This document shows, in pieces, positions 1-11,255 of a DNA stretch of 41,538 bases (position 1 is its first letter; each line of letters opens with the position of its first letter). The DNA is from Bugula neritina. Taxonomy: Eukaryota > Bryozoa > Gymnolaemata > Cheilostomatida > Bugulidae. The translations under genes were made by a program, and so were the position numbers. The stretch spans positions 1 to 41,538 of the forward strand of contig CAXIUT010000072.1 in assembly GCA_964035545.1 (NCBI GenBank). Reading direction: 5' to 3'. The notes below the pieces were generated by a model, which was not told where the DNA came from, searched no databases, and worked only from the letters and a program-made list of their open reading frames with translations.

Positions 1-81
1 CCCAACCCCAACCCCAACCCCAACCCCAACCCCAACCCCAACCCCAACCCCAACCCCAACCCCAACCCCAACCCCAACCCC
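1..81. repeat. Left telomere, C4A2 repeats
   Basis: Uninterrupted CCCCAA repeats from the first base to 81, the 5' strand of a G4T2 telomere as known from Tetrahymena- and Paramecium-type ciliates. The strict repeat, with no variant units here, marks this as a true macronuclear chromosome end. The first tRNA gene starts about 950 bp inside. Confidence 0.97.
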
Positions 82-1027
82 GAAGAAAGAATAAATTTCT
101 TCAAGAATATGTGATAGTGATAAAATAGTATAATATAAATAGTATACCTATCATGACTATCTTCTATTAGCAAAGTACGACAAATCTGCTTTCGAATTGG
201 TCCATGCCGTTGGGAGGATCATAAAGGAAATTTCAGGAATTATCACTACTGTAGCTCTTTTAGGCCTTTATCTGATGAAATCATAGCTTTATAGCTTTAT
301 AATCTCATTTATCTGAAATGAATTTGTGAATTTGACTTTCTTTTTCTTGGTGTTTCTCTTCGTCTTATAGATTATAGATTTTTTTTAGGAGTAAAAGTCA
401 ACTAGAATCAGTATCAAGTACAATTATAAAAAAATCATAATAAATAAATTATTAAGAGTTCAAATAAGCATTTAATCTATTCAGAATAGAAAAATAATTA
501 TGAGATTTATAAGATAAAAAAAGTATAGAAAAAATAAAAAGAATGAATTGTTGATCAAAATTTAATAAATAATACTAAAATGTATATCTATATTAATAAA
601 AGCTTTTTTGTTAAAGAAAAAGTAAATTTAAATAATATTTTTTGATGTTCGATAATCAAAATATTTAAATTAAAAAACTATGATTATTGATTGATCAATA
701 TTTCAATAATATTATTTCTTTTCTCAAAATACTATTTTGATTAATCTTTAAATAAAATAATTATACTCAATATATTATTATTAATATCATAGCCCTTTTA
801 TTTCTTAGTTACAATTATCTTTAGACACTATCCATCATTTCTATCAGGAACAACTGCAACATTAGGTTAAATTTCTCTTAATTTTTAATTAAAAAAAGAG
901 ATATGTATGATAACAAAAAATGTAAAGCAAAGAAAGAAGGATATAATTTATGAAATGAGAATAGTTAATTTTTATAATATCTTAAAAAGGTAGAATAATG
1001 ATTTTTTAAGTCAAAGTATGATAGAAA
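82..1027. other. Subtelomeric AT-rich spacer, no gene seen
   Basis: About 950 bp of AT-rich DNA with many short A and T runs. I found no open frame of convincing composition under the ciliate code on either strand, and no repeat of note. It lies between the left telomere and the first tRNA gene. Confidence 0.6.
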
Positions 1028-1101
1028 GTTCAGGTAGCTCAATTGGTTAGAGCACTGGTCTGATATGCCAGAGGTTGTGGGTTCGATTCCCATCCTGAAT
1101 A
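1028..1101 (+). tRNA. tRNA-Ile, anticodon GAU
   Basis: A full cloverleaf of 74 nt can be drawn. The 7-bp acceptor stem starts GTTCAGG and ends CCTGAAT, with a G-U pair at its base. The D arm contains GCTC/GAGC, the anticodon stem is CTGGT/GCCAG with loop CTGATAT, and the T arm is GTGGG/CCCAT around TTCGATT. Position 33 is T, so the anticodon is GAT, which reads Ile AUC. No CCA is encoded, as expected for a nuclear gene. GAU is unusual for a eukaryotic cytosolic tRNA-Ile, where AAU (inosine) and UAU are usual. The internal A box (TAGCTCAATTGG) and B box (GGTTCGATTCC) for RNA polymerase III are intact. Confidence 0.85.
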
Positions 1102-1361
1102 TTTATTTTTATCAACTTTTTATTTTTCTATAATCCTCTAAATCATAACTTTTCTTCTATTAATCATGTATTTTTGATATATAAATACTATTAAATACCA
1201 ATACTATTCTTTTGTTTCAATATTTAAGTAATATTTAATATATTTATAAATTATCTTATTTTAAATTAATTGATCGCAGAAGAATAATCAAAGAAGATAT
1301 TAATTATGTTTTATAGAAAAATGCGAACTACTTCCTTTTTGAGATACAATAAGAATAGGCA

Positions 1362-1437
1362 GCTCAAGTAGCTAAGTTGGTATAGCATTGGCTGCAAATC
1401 AGCCAAAGGTTGTGAGGTTCGATTCCCACCTTGAGCA
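1362..1437 (+). tRNA. tRNA-like gene, probably Cys (GCA), with irregular arms
   Basis: A 7-bp acceptor stem (GCTCAAG / CTTGAGC), a D stem GCTA/TAGC and a T loop TTCGATT are clear, and the polymerase III A and B boxes are present. Two arms are irregular. The anticodon arm can form a 6-bp hairpin TTGGCT/AGCCAA, but then the residue before the anticodon is not T; placing T at position 33 gives GCA (Cys) with a weak stem containing G-U pairs. The T stem GTGAGG/CCCAC needs one bulged A. At 76 nt it is one or two bases longer than its neighbour. It may be a diverged tRNA-Cys or a tRNA pseudogene. Confidence 0.6.
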
Positions 1438-1483
1438 TCTTTAATCCCTTATTTTTATTATTTATTAATATCATTATAAACCA

Positions 1484-2808
1484 TCAGAGATCTTCATAAA
1501 ATAAAGCTAATACAGCTATACATAGCTGACAGACTTCATAGTTATTGTAGAGAACCATCGCTCCTTCAATAGCTTCTTGAAGACCAACAACTCTAAACTT
1601 CAAAATCAATTCTGATCTTCCCCATTCCTGTAAAATTTTCTAGCCAAGCAAACGAAAGACGTGCAATGCTTTACAACTCTAATCAACTGAAGAAGTTAGA
1701 GACTGAAGTAAAGACTCTATCATTCCCAACTCGAATAATTCAAATACAATTTATTCTTTCTAAGTAGCATTAAATGTACTGGACATGTTTTGCAAAAGGC
1801 CATTAAAAATTCAAATTATGGATTATTTAAGTCTCCAAAACAAAATAAATCACCTTAAAATTTAACCAAAAACGAATGTATTCCAAGATTCATACTTTTT
1901 TCTTATAACTAAAACAAAACCTAATCTTCAAGTTCTGCTTAAATCTAGTTATAGGCTTTTAAACCAACAGTAGCAACCTACACTTTTGAAGGAAGTAGTT
2001 GATCAATATTGATTTGAAGATGCTTTTGTCCTCTGAGACAGACAGCCAACATATGAAGCAAAACTTAAAGAGAATGATTGAACCTATGATGTTTGATAAG
2101 ATTCCAGCAAGTCCAATATATATTTATTTTAGATGAACAACTTTAAATGATCCAGAAATAATTAGCTAGATAGATCATTAGTCCTTTATTCAACTGAAGT
2201 CCAATTTCTGATATATTTTTAATCAATCTAATCAACAAATAGTTTTCCTTCTTTTTCTAAATGTCTAGCTTCATTGTCTTTTCAATAATAGGCATCAAAA
2301 TTTAAATCTACTCTTGTTTCATACAATCGCAACGATTTGTTATCATACATAGTAGCCATAAGTATACTCCTTGCCCTTATGATGATGGTGCAATTTTTGA
2401 CAAATATCGATTGACTTCATTGAAACAGTCAGTTTATGAGAGTTGAAGAGCTGCCAGTTAAAAGTTTTTAACTAAATTACCAAAAGCCAACACTGCCATA
2501 ATTGCATGTAAACGACAGCTTAAAAACTTCATTATCTCAATCATATATTTCTAAATAATCCATTCATCCTGAAATTACACTGCAACTATAGCTTCATAGA
2601 GGTCTTTGACTCTCTCCTCTTCTATCATCTTTATCAATCCATTTTAAGTTAATTAAAATTTTTATAGCCACCGAGAATCATCAGAAATAGAATCTTTTGA
2701 TGAATTGAACTAATTACTAATTCTGAGTGAATTTCTTAGCTGTTATAGTTATTCCTTACGTTGTCTGCGATGAATATCTATAAGTTTTTTAGATGCAGTA
2801 GTACTCAT
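1484..2808 (-). CDS. Armadillo/HEAT-repeat protein, importin-alpha-like
   Basis: Reads as 434 aa after removing one 20-nt intron at 1760-1779 (minus-strand GTACATTTAATGCTACTTAG). The N-terminus (MSTTASKKLIDIHRRQRKEQ) is short, basic and Arg-rich, resembling the importin-beta-binding segment of importin alpha. The rest is a series of hydrophobic helix pairs typical of ARM/HEAT solenoids. If the importin reading is right, it would be a nuclear transport adaptor, but helix repeats alone do not prove this. It is shorter than a usual importin alpha (about 530 aa). The start lies 46 bp beyond the stop of the upstream same-strand gene, so the two may have arisen together or share a promoter region. 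Both are ARM-type, so a fused single gene was considered; no intron joining the frames was found. Confidence 0.7.
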
Positions 2809-2854
2809 ACCCGCCTTAAATCAAATTATAATATTAGTAATCAAATAAAAGAAA

Positions 2855-4542
2855 TCATGTTTTAGGAGCCTTCAAAATACTCTATATATAACCAGAAGCT
2901 ATCGAGTCAAGTTTACCCTTATAATAGTACTATAAAATAGATGTAAGCAGTCCTAGCACCTTAGCCTTGATCTATCTTGAACCTATTGATAAATTTAACA
3001 ATCCCTTTGAACATGAACGCTGCAATTAACTGTTATTCTTCTTCTGAGCTATCTATAAAAACTTCACTAACACCTAAACTCCCTTTAAATTTAATATCTG
3101 ATACCTACATTGCTCCTCTAAAGTCAAATTACTTATCACTCTAATCAAGGCTGCAGATATTCCTTAATCTTCACTCTTCAAAGATAACCTTAGATAATCT
3201 TTAATCGCAGGTAAAAATCGAATCGGTGAAGCCTTGCGATCACTCATCTATGCCAGTCCTTCAATAGTTATCTTTTGAAATTGCACATAAGGTGAAGTCA
3301 AAACCTAACTCGCTTGCTAAACATTGAAAACTCCTCTAGAAGCCGATTCACGAACTATCAAAGAATAATACTAATAAACAGCAGGGTGAGCATCAATATG
3401 GGACTCAAGAAGGAAATTGTGAAGTCTTCGAATCACCTCTTTTTGCATAACTTCACAGGCTTTTTCCTTGCTAGTATTGCTCATGAGAGAACGGACTGCT
3501 TGAGTATGAATTCTGGCTGAAGTTTTATCCTTTACATTCCGAATCAAAAACATTCCAGTTAATTTCCAATAGTAATCAAATCTAACACTGGCTTCAGTCA
3601 TTATTCCAGGACTTTATATCAACTGTTGGAGAGCCTAATTCTTTTATTCTTGAGATCCAGTTGCTAAAGCCTCTACTACTTCCTCTACATTCGTAAATTA
3701 AATATTAGATTCTTTTAGGACACTTGGTATATATGCTGATTGTGCCTTATTCAGACCTCCTTTACCTGATATATTTCTAATTATCTGCACAATCATCTTT
3801 TTTAATCTATTCTCTAATCGATTTTCTTTTGATATTTCCATCAGTCCCTTCATAATTTTATGACCCTTTAACAAATCACAAAAGTTTCTACTAGTTGATA
3901 ACTTATCAACCAACAACAGTAATTCCTAAAACACTTAAGGAAAAGAAGCAAAAGATTCTTTAACTTCTCCGAACCAGAAAAACAATAACTTAACCAACAA
4001 AATATTTTGAATATCGCTACTATGTTGGCAATAAACATCAATATTACTCTTATTGAATATTTTATTGAACAATCGGCACAAATTGCCTACCACCTAAAAA
4101 TTAGTGTACCAAAATCCCAAATGAATCAACTAAGGAACTATCTACGTAGGATTCAACTCTGTCTCAATCTCCAAACAACGTTTAATCACACTACTATTCA
4201 CATACCGCAAAGTCAAAAAGATGTCTTGAACGTTACCAGGTAGATTCATATTATTACCCATTTTATCTCTATGTTTTTGAATATAAACAGTCGAGTTCAC
4301 CTTCAAGTGATCTCCTATTACAGAATTATTAGATAATATAAAACCTTACCCATCTTCAATAACAGAAACTAAAAGATCTATTTCATGCAACTCCCTCATT
4401 TCCCGCTCTATTGTCCGCTTCAACTTAGCCACAGTTGTCTTAGCTATATACTAAAAAATATACGATTCACTACGATCGATATTCGTAGTCCGTGGTCGTC
4501 CTTTGCAATGACATTTAATCGAAAATTACCTTCCTCACTCAT
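2855..4542 (-). CDS. Ubiquitin-like N-terminus plus ARM/HEAT solenoid protein
   Basis: Reads as 555 aa with one 20-nt intron at 4451-4470 (minus-strand GTGAATCGTATATTTTTTAG) that removes an in-frame TGA. Residues 1 to about 80 alternate short strands with one basic helix (AKLKRTIEREMREL), a pattern like a ubiquitin-like fold. The remaining ~470 residues are leucine-rich helices of ARM/HEAT type. I do not recognise a named orthologue. Its start codon is only 24 bp from that of the divergent complex III chaperone gene. Seen: intron, open frame, helix pattern. Inferred: the ubiquitin-like fold, moderate confidence. Confidence 0.72.
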
Positions 4543-4566
4543 TTATTATTATAATCACAACTAAAC
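4543..4566. promoter_or_regulatory. 24-bp bidirectional start region
   Basis: The whole distance between two divergent ATG codons (4542 on minus, 4567 on plus) is 24 bp of AT-rich DNA. Promoter elements for both genes must lie in these bases or inside the two coding regions, and 5' leaders must be almost absent or overlapping. Confidence 0.7.
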
Positions 4567-6340
4567 ATGATCGTGAAAAGACTCTATCGCTTCTCTACCT
4601 AAGCTCTCAACAGACGCATCTCAGACCGGGATCCTCTCACTAGAGAAACAATCGATTTCCACCTAGATCGCTATGGTCATCTCCTTCGCTCCTTTGTTCT
4701 AAAAAGACGTCTCATAAGATCGTAAATATGGCCTAAAATACATATCATCGACCCAGTACCTCAGGAATAGCAACACCATCTTAAATGCCAAAAGTTATTT
4801 CCAATTCGAGAGTATTTTAAGTTTTAGATAGATCGATGAAAGACGAAATGATGATGGCCATAGCTAAGAATGATCCAACTAAAATCAACTCAGCATTTAT
4901 CATATCCAATTTCAGTTAAGAATACTTCAAATAGATGATAGATTTTAGTATTTAGGTAAAGTTCTTGTTTGTGGAAAAGCTCCAAATAACTAAAAATAAC
5001 AATAAATAATCTAAGAACAAGCTAAAGATCTATATCATGTCTTTTACTTCGGATAGAAAAATAGTGCTCTAGAAAGATAAATAGAACAAGCATACCTTTC
5101 AGCCAAACAGTTTAAAAAAATTCGTTCAGAAAATCAAAAAAATAAAGGAATGACTCTTATCGAACAAGTCAAATGGACCGAAAAAGATCAAAGAATTCTA
5201 GAGTAAAAGAAAAACTGGCTATCCAGTGATCCAAACCTATCAGATGCGAACTATCGAACCTACTTCTAGTTACTTTAATACCCTAAAAGGTTAGCTCCTT
5301 TTCGTAAAATGTAGCAACTCCAGAACTAATGGACTTTCTTTGATAAGTTAAAATTCGACTGGTTCACTAGTAAATACTACAATCCCACCTCCAGTCGTTA
5401 TTTCTAGTGGGTCCAATAAAAGCTATTCGTCAGAGTAATGAACCATGTCAGATCAACCGAATTCACATCGACTCTCAATATTCCTCACGATTATATGATA
5501 CAAGCTCAGCTAATGCAATTGCATTTCTGGTTATTAGTAGATCGACTACAAAAATTTGATACTCATGAAGGAACAATACTGGCAAGGAGAATAAACTTTA
5601 TGCTTGAAGTGGAAATTGCTAGAAGTGCTCAATCTGTTAACCTCAAAAAGAGCAACATGCTAACATCTACTCTAGAGCAGATGCTCTAAACCAACAGAAA
5701 AGTCCTAGAACTACATTTCAACCGTTCTTAACTCACTAAAAACAATCTATATAAAGGGATAGATGCCTTGGTCTGGAGCATTGTTTTTGCCTAGAAAGTA
5801 CATAGATATTCAGACCAAGTTTATCTATTTGCAGACTATGTTGTTCAAAACTTCATTCATCTGCAACAGCATTCACAAGAAGACATTCTTAACGGAATTA
5901 TTTAGTTTGACCCATATCTTACCAGTCCTAACTATAGAGCTAAAATATAGGCTGTCAACCCGCCTCTTTCAGCATCCTAATTTGACAGACAGTTCAACTC
6001 CAATACACCAAACAAAGATTATTACTACTCCAAAATACAAAAATAGATAGAGGATAATATATCACCAGAGTAGAGGATAGTTAAATCAAAAATAAATTCT
6101 AAATTTTCATTAGATTAGTTTTTGCAACCTTTTAGAAATATGAGAGTCAAGTATGCGACTTTTAAGACAATGGATCACTACGGATAGATGTAGTAGCAGA
6201 AGAAGAAAAGTGAGTAGTTGGATAAAAAGGGGACATGGAAGTCAGATAAAGATGCAGTTAAGTAGGTCAATAGATAGTTCTAAGAGATAAAGAAGGCTAA
6301 AAATATAAAAAGAAAAGAAAATAGATAAAAAAAGCAGTGA
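4567..6340 (+). CDS. Mitochondrial complex III assembly chaperone, CBP3/UQCC1 family
   Basis: 577 aa after removing two 20-nt introns (4812-4831 GTATTTTAAGTTTTAGATAG; 4915-4934 GTTAAGAATACTTCAAATAG). The N-terminus (MIVKRLYRFSTQALNRR) is basic and hydroxylated, like a mitochondrial targeting peptide. Residues about 290-430 carry the ubiquinol-cytochrome c chaperone pattern: LHFWLLVDRL, then KKSNMLTSTLEQML and LVWSIVFAQ. In yeast and human, CBP3/UQCC1 binds newly made cytochrome b and the mitoribosome exit in the mitochondrial matrix. It is much longer than human UQCC1 (about 300 aa) because of a long N-terminal and a basic C-terminal extension. The stop is 76 bp before the G4T2 tract. Confidence 0.85.
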
Positions 6341-6416
6341 TTAATAGTATGAATGGGTTAAATATTAATTTATAAATCTAAAATAACTATAAATAAAGTT
6401 ATTGAACATATTTAAA

Positions 6417-6505
6417 GGGGTTGGGGTTGGGGTTGGGGTTGGGGTTGGGGTTGGGGTTGGGGTTGGGGTTGGGGTTGGGGTTGGGGGTTGGGGTTGGGGT
6501 TGGGG
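6417..6505. repeat. Internal G4T2 telomere tract
   Basis: 89 bp of GGGGTT repeats in the orientation of a right chromosome end, with one five-G unit near 6483. It is followed directly at 6506 by unique sequence, with no facing CCCCAA block. Together with 1-81 it would close a 6.5-kb mini-chromosome. It is either a real interstitial telomere or alternative telomere-addition site, or an assembly join between two molecules. Confidence 0.95.
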
Positions 6506-6571
6506 AATGGCATTGAGGACAAACCAATAATAAAAATCAAATTAAAATGTTGCTACAAATTCTAACCAAGA

Positions 6572-7979
6572 ATGTTTAGTGTGGAAATAGCTGAATAAGA
6601 ATTCTAAACCAAGGCCTATTTTTAGAATATATTAAAATATTGCAAAATATTATGTATAAAGTATAGCTTCTTATAAAGAATATGACGCAGTGCAATTATC
6701 TACTAATTAAATCAGATGTTTAACCTATTTTCAAAATGCAGGTCTGCTTCAACAATGTAATTATATATTTATTTAGTGTTGTAAAATGGGTATGCTAGAG
6801 ATGCTAGATTTTGTCAAAGAAATAACTAAAATCAAATTGAAGCAACTCCATCTTTTAATAAATTATTTGTTAAATGTAAAATTTATGCAGATAGTGTAAA
6901 TCCAACAATTTAAAGATAAAATAAAAATAAATCTTACCCATCTCAAAATCCTTTTTTAAATTACAGTATTAAAAATGGTTTATACCAATAACAACAACAG
7001 CAATAAAAGAAGAAGTATTCAAAATAAACTTTCAGTAAGTCCATTTAATAGACTAAAAAACTATAGACAATAATTTATGGTCTGTTTAAAAAGTAACACA
7101 AAAAACAACCAGTTTTCAAATATCCTTTACAAGTACCAAAACACGAATCACCATTTAAAATTTTTAAACAAAAAATACAACAATAAAAATCTTCAAACTT
7201 CAACCAATAAATACCACTAAAACAATAAATTCCTTTTTAAAATAACCATTAAAAATCAATAGGTCCATCTCAAGATCATTAAAATCGATTTAATGCCTAT
7301 AGAAAATCAAATAGTCAATCAGTCTTCTTTGACAGTAATAATAAAAAGACAAACAACTCTTAAATTAGTATTAATGCAAACAAAAACATATTTTAAACAT
7401 CTTTTCAAAATAAAAATAAACAACATGAATACATAAACCAAAATAAAAGTCTATCTTACCCTCAATATAATAGAAATCAAATTAACTAGAAGCAATAATT
7501 TCCTCCTTATTTTCCTTTAGAAATATAAAATAAACAAAATATCACAGAATAATAACAAAAAAAATAGTCAATTTCAAAATAATAAAGCATTTTAACATGA
7601 AAATCAAAATTCTAATAATTTTTAAAGTCTTATGAAAAGTTTAAATATAAATAATTAAAATTATAATCGATAAAAAAGATATAATGATCTTTAGCAAGAA
7701 GAGTTTTAAAACAGCAATATTTAGATCTAAGAATAAAATAAATTAGTTAATTAATGTCATAATATAACGAACATATTCAAGAAAATATAAAGCAATCTTT
7801 ATAATCAATAAAAAGTATTTCAATAAAATCAAAAACAATATTATGACTATCAACAACAATAAGCAGACTAGTTTTTCTATAGAAAAATAAAAGAATATCA
7901 TGAATCTGATCCTGAATCAAAAAAATATATTTTAAAATAGTTGTAAGATTCCATATGGAATTTGAATTTACACAAGTGA
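6572..7979 (+). CDS. Q/N-rich protein of unknown function
   Basis: About 453 aa. Introns are inferred at 6654-6678 (25 nt) and 6757-6776 (20 nt, GTAATTATATATTTATTTAG). The first ~60 residues look folded (MFSVEIAEQEFQTKAYFQN), the rest is dominated by Gln, Asn, Lys and Ser, much of it encoded by TAA/TAG. The C-terminal 50 residues are again denser in aromatic and charged residues. One base must be dropped near the A8 run at about 7555-7563 to keep the frame, and total length then divides by three. It could instead be two adjacent genes with a break there. It is the first gene after the internal telomere tract, starting 67 bp from it. Confidence 0.55.
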
Positions 7980-8141
7980 TTTCTGTATAATTTGTTAAAT
8001 ATTCTTTTTTTAAAAAATACAAAAAAATTATTTTAAAACTTTCTATCTTTTTTTTGTTTAATTGTATGAATTTTGTCCTAAAGATTACAGATAGTTATTG
8101 TCAAATATGATATTTAGAGTTAGATCTGAATAGATAATGCA

Positions 8142-11099
8142 TCAATCAAATCTTTCAAAATCGTGCTCTATCATATAGATATTGCTTTTCTCAGCATCTA
8201 ACTTCTTCTATTCAGTAGCCTCATACTTAGCTTGCACGATTTTCACCTGTCTAATATCTTCTTCTCCACTACCTTCTAGCCCTCTCTTCAAAAAGTACCA
8301 AAATATCAGATCTATCAGTCGGTCAACCAAAAAGATAGCTAAAAATAAAGCTTCAGGGAAATATCCGAAAAATCCATAATACTCGAATAAGAAAAGATCT
8401 GTATTAATTTTATAGGTCCAACTGGGTTGAAGTGGGACTTAAGAACCAAAACCTACTCGACAGACAATAGTATAGAGCAGCATGATGGATACAAGAGGTA
8501 TGATGATTTTCCATTCATAGACACGTTGGTTGACTTTTTTGGTGAATATACTCATAAATCCATAGAGTATCATAAGAATAGCCCATAGAATAACTGTAAG
8601 GAAGACGTTAGTCATAAAAAGAGCTGAATATGACGAGAGTTACATGTGTCTCCACTGAGAAGGGCTTCAATGGATGTGAATTTAGGAAAAGCATTGTCAG
8701 AGATTCCAAAGCATGGTTTAATTTGCATCAAGTAGTGGATGGCAAAGGTATAGAAAAAGCAGAAGAGGATAGCAGGTATCATGGGTAGGAAAGATATAAA
8801 ATGCCATAAATTTTTATTCTACTTTTTATCTTTTCTTTACCAGAGAATAGTAGGCAGATCTAGCTTTATTTGATATGCTATGTATAATATAACAAAGAAG
8901 ATGAACCAAACATATCCAAATAAACAAAAGACAGTATTATTTCCATTGATAAAATCAGATACTAGACCTGGCGAATCGGTTGTATACTTGTCTGTCACAC
9001 ATCTCAACCCCTAAGTAAACTGTTCGAATGAATATTATGAGTAGTGAGTTTAGATGTTAGCTCCATCAGTAGTCAGGATAGTCATGTCAGTGAGAGAAGT
9101 ACCAAAGTTGGTGGGAACTCGAAGGGTGATCGGTTTGTAAAAATTAGAACGAATTAGACCATAGCCTCCATTGATTAAAAATATTCCAAAGAAAGCGAAG
9201 ACCAAAGTCATCAGACCAATAAAAGAGCGAATACAAATTCTACAGGATGAAGTAGATGATTGAGCAATTATTTTATTGTAATCTTTAAATAAAGGTTTTT
9301 TCCTGTTTTTGAACATTATTTTCCTATCCTTCATTAATTCCTCTTCATCAGGTTAGTCCTACTACGATCGCATTTGAGCTAGTTACTTTAAATGCTCTTC
9401 ATGCTCTTTCTTCTACTTGAGCATCAACTACAGCAACTACTCATCCACTCCTTCTAACTTAAGATTTTGTAATTCAAGTCTATTCTAGACCGAATAATCC
9501 AAACATTTTCCGATAATGTTTCTGTTCTTTTGATCAGTATTCAAGGAATGAATATCAATCAACCCTTACTCATCTGACACTGGTATCTTTCTAGCAATCA
9601 AATAGTAATACAAAACTCCAAAGGACCACATATCGCTCTTATCTAACTGAACCATTTCAGTGCTATCTTTTAGTTCAGGGGCAAAGTAGTCGATAATATG
9701 TTTGCTTTCAGTCAATTTCTTCTCAACATTAGGAGTCAAAAGTCCAGGCTATCTTATTTTTATTGTTTTGTCACTTACCATTATCCTTTGAGCATTTATT
9801 GTATGAACAGAAGTTACACCTAGTTCTCTGATCTGCTTGATAGCCAAAGCAATAATATACATTGTTAAATTAATCTATCTTTATCTTAGCCATCCCTAAG
9901 TATGTCTTCTTTTTTCAAGATAACTGAAAAGGTCTCCCTGATTGCAATATTCAGTAACGAAGACAGGTTACTGTCTGAATCGGTCCATGTCTTCCATTTT
10001 AACTAAAAACTAACAATCTTCTGAATAGTTTTGTTAAATAGCTCTTAATTTTTAATAAAAAGATTAAATTTTTTCTAGGTTCTGTCTAAAACATCCTTAT
10101 TTCAGGAGCATAAACCCTCACCATTTTCTTAGTTCCTGTACATAGAGCCATATAAGAGCTCTACTGGTAGTAATGATCATACCTTTGAATGGTTTTTGAT
10201 GGTCTATATAGAAGATACTTTTTAATGAATGGCTAAGGAAGTAAATTAACTTTGGGTTTAATATATGCTTGATGATCAGTTGGCACTTAGAAATTCATAT
10301 AATCTTTTGCCAAAATTTTATCAATAGAAGGACGTTAATCTTCATAATAACTCAACATTGATTATACAAGTATGTTTATTTCTTTAGTTACCACCAGTCC
10401 GAAAGGAGAATGTCCTTCTTTATATATCTCATTGTAATCTCTTCCTTTTATTTTTTTAAATACTTCTTTTTCAGTACTACCAGTAAAGGGCATAACTCCA
10501 AAAATCATTTTATACAAAATAACACCCAAAGAGTAAATATCACTTGCTTATGTCAATTTCCTTCCTTGCAACATCTATGGGGTTTGAAATTCAACTGGAA
10601 CCTGTTCTTCGTAACAGCTGTAGCCCAATTTGATCAAAGCAGCATTACATAGATTTATGTTGTCTGTACATAATCGACCAAACACAATACTCTTCACATG
10701 TAATTCCTTCATAGCTAACAACAGAATCTTCAAGATCACCAAAGCATCTTCCTCAGTTAAAAATCCATTGTTTTCCAAAACTTCACTCAAACTAGCAATC
10801 ACTCCACTTTCATACAAAAACCCTACATTGCCATCTTCTAGCATAACAACATCAAAGACCAAAGTTACAAAAGGATGTTTTACATCTCTAAGAACCTGGA
10901 TGAGTCTATCATCACGAGGCAGCAGGTGGAGCAACAGGTCTCGTTTGGTTACTTTATCATAGACTTTATATTCGTTGTATAGAGAGTTTTGTCTCAGAGG
11001 AGATAAAGGGTTGTATGATAGCGACCTCCAATAATCTGGTATTGGCTTTTCATTGATATAATTATTAATTTCATCAGCAATTATCAAATCTTATCTCAT
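8142..11099 (-). CDS. Tandem pseudokinase domains fused to a six-segment membrane domain
   Basis: About 960-978 aa, TGA stop at 8142-8144. Start MRQDLIIADEINNYI, 12 bases upstream of the next Met in frame. Kinase-like domain 1 (residues ~45-265) keeps the C-lobe signature DIYSLGVILYKMIFG, but the HRD position reads FGR and the DFG position LGY, and the beta-3 lysine is missing. Kinase-like domain 2 (~290-550) keeps VFVTEYCNQGDLFSYL and DMWSFGVLYYYLIA, with VHT and QPG at HRD and DFG. Both look catalytically dead. A charged helical stretch follows, then about six hydrophobic segments from residue ~625 to ~930 (first FIGLMTLVFAFFGIFLI). A 20-nt intron lies at 8624-8643. A second frame change near 10070-10115 fits a 34- or 49-nt intron or one extra base. 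The kinase and membrane parts are in one continuous frame, so the fusion is not an artefact of joining. Confidence 0.78.
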
Positions 11100-11255
11100 A
11101 GATTGAAAAAGAGATTTTCGTATTGTAGATCATCATTGGTTGATATTTGTTTTTTCACAACTATTTTTAACTCTATTGTTTTATCAACTGTGATAGCTTT
11201 TAGCCTGATCTCATTTTAGAACTTTAAAATATATTGATCTTATCTCAATTGAACC

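Noticed and set aside
2809-2854. A fused single gene spanning both ARM-repeat frames.
   Set aside because: No GT-AG intron of suitable phase joins them; each has its own ATG and TGA and the 46-bp gap suits the compact spacing elsewhere.
6340-6600. A Tetrahymena-type chromosome breakage sequence near the internal telomere.
   Set aside because: I found no convincing 15-bp match to that element on either strand around the tract.
10096-10115. A GT...AG segment of exactly 20 nt in the kinase gene (10096-10115).
   Set aside because: Coordinate arithmetic shows that removing 20 nt gives the wrong downstream frame; the junction needs a length of 1 modulo 3 (34 or 49 nt) or one extra base, so it was not counted among the 20-nt introns.
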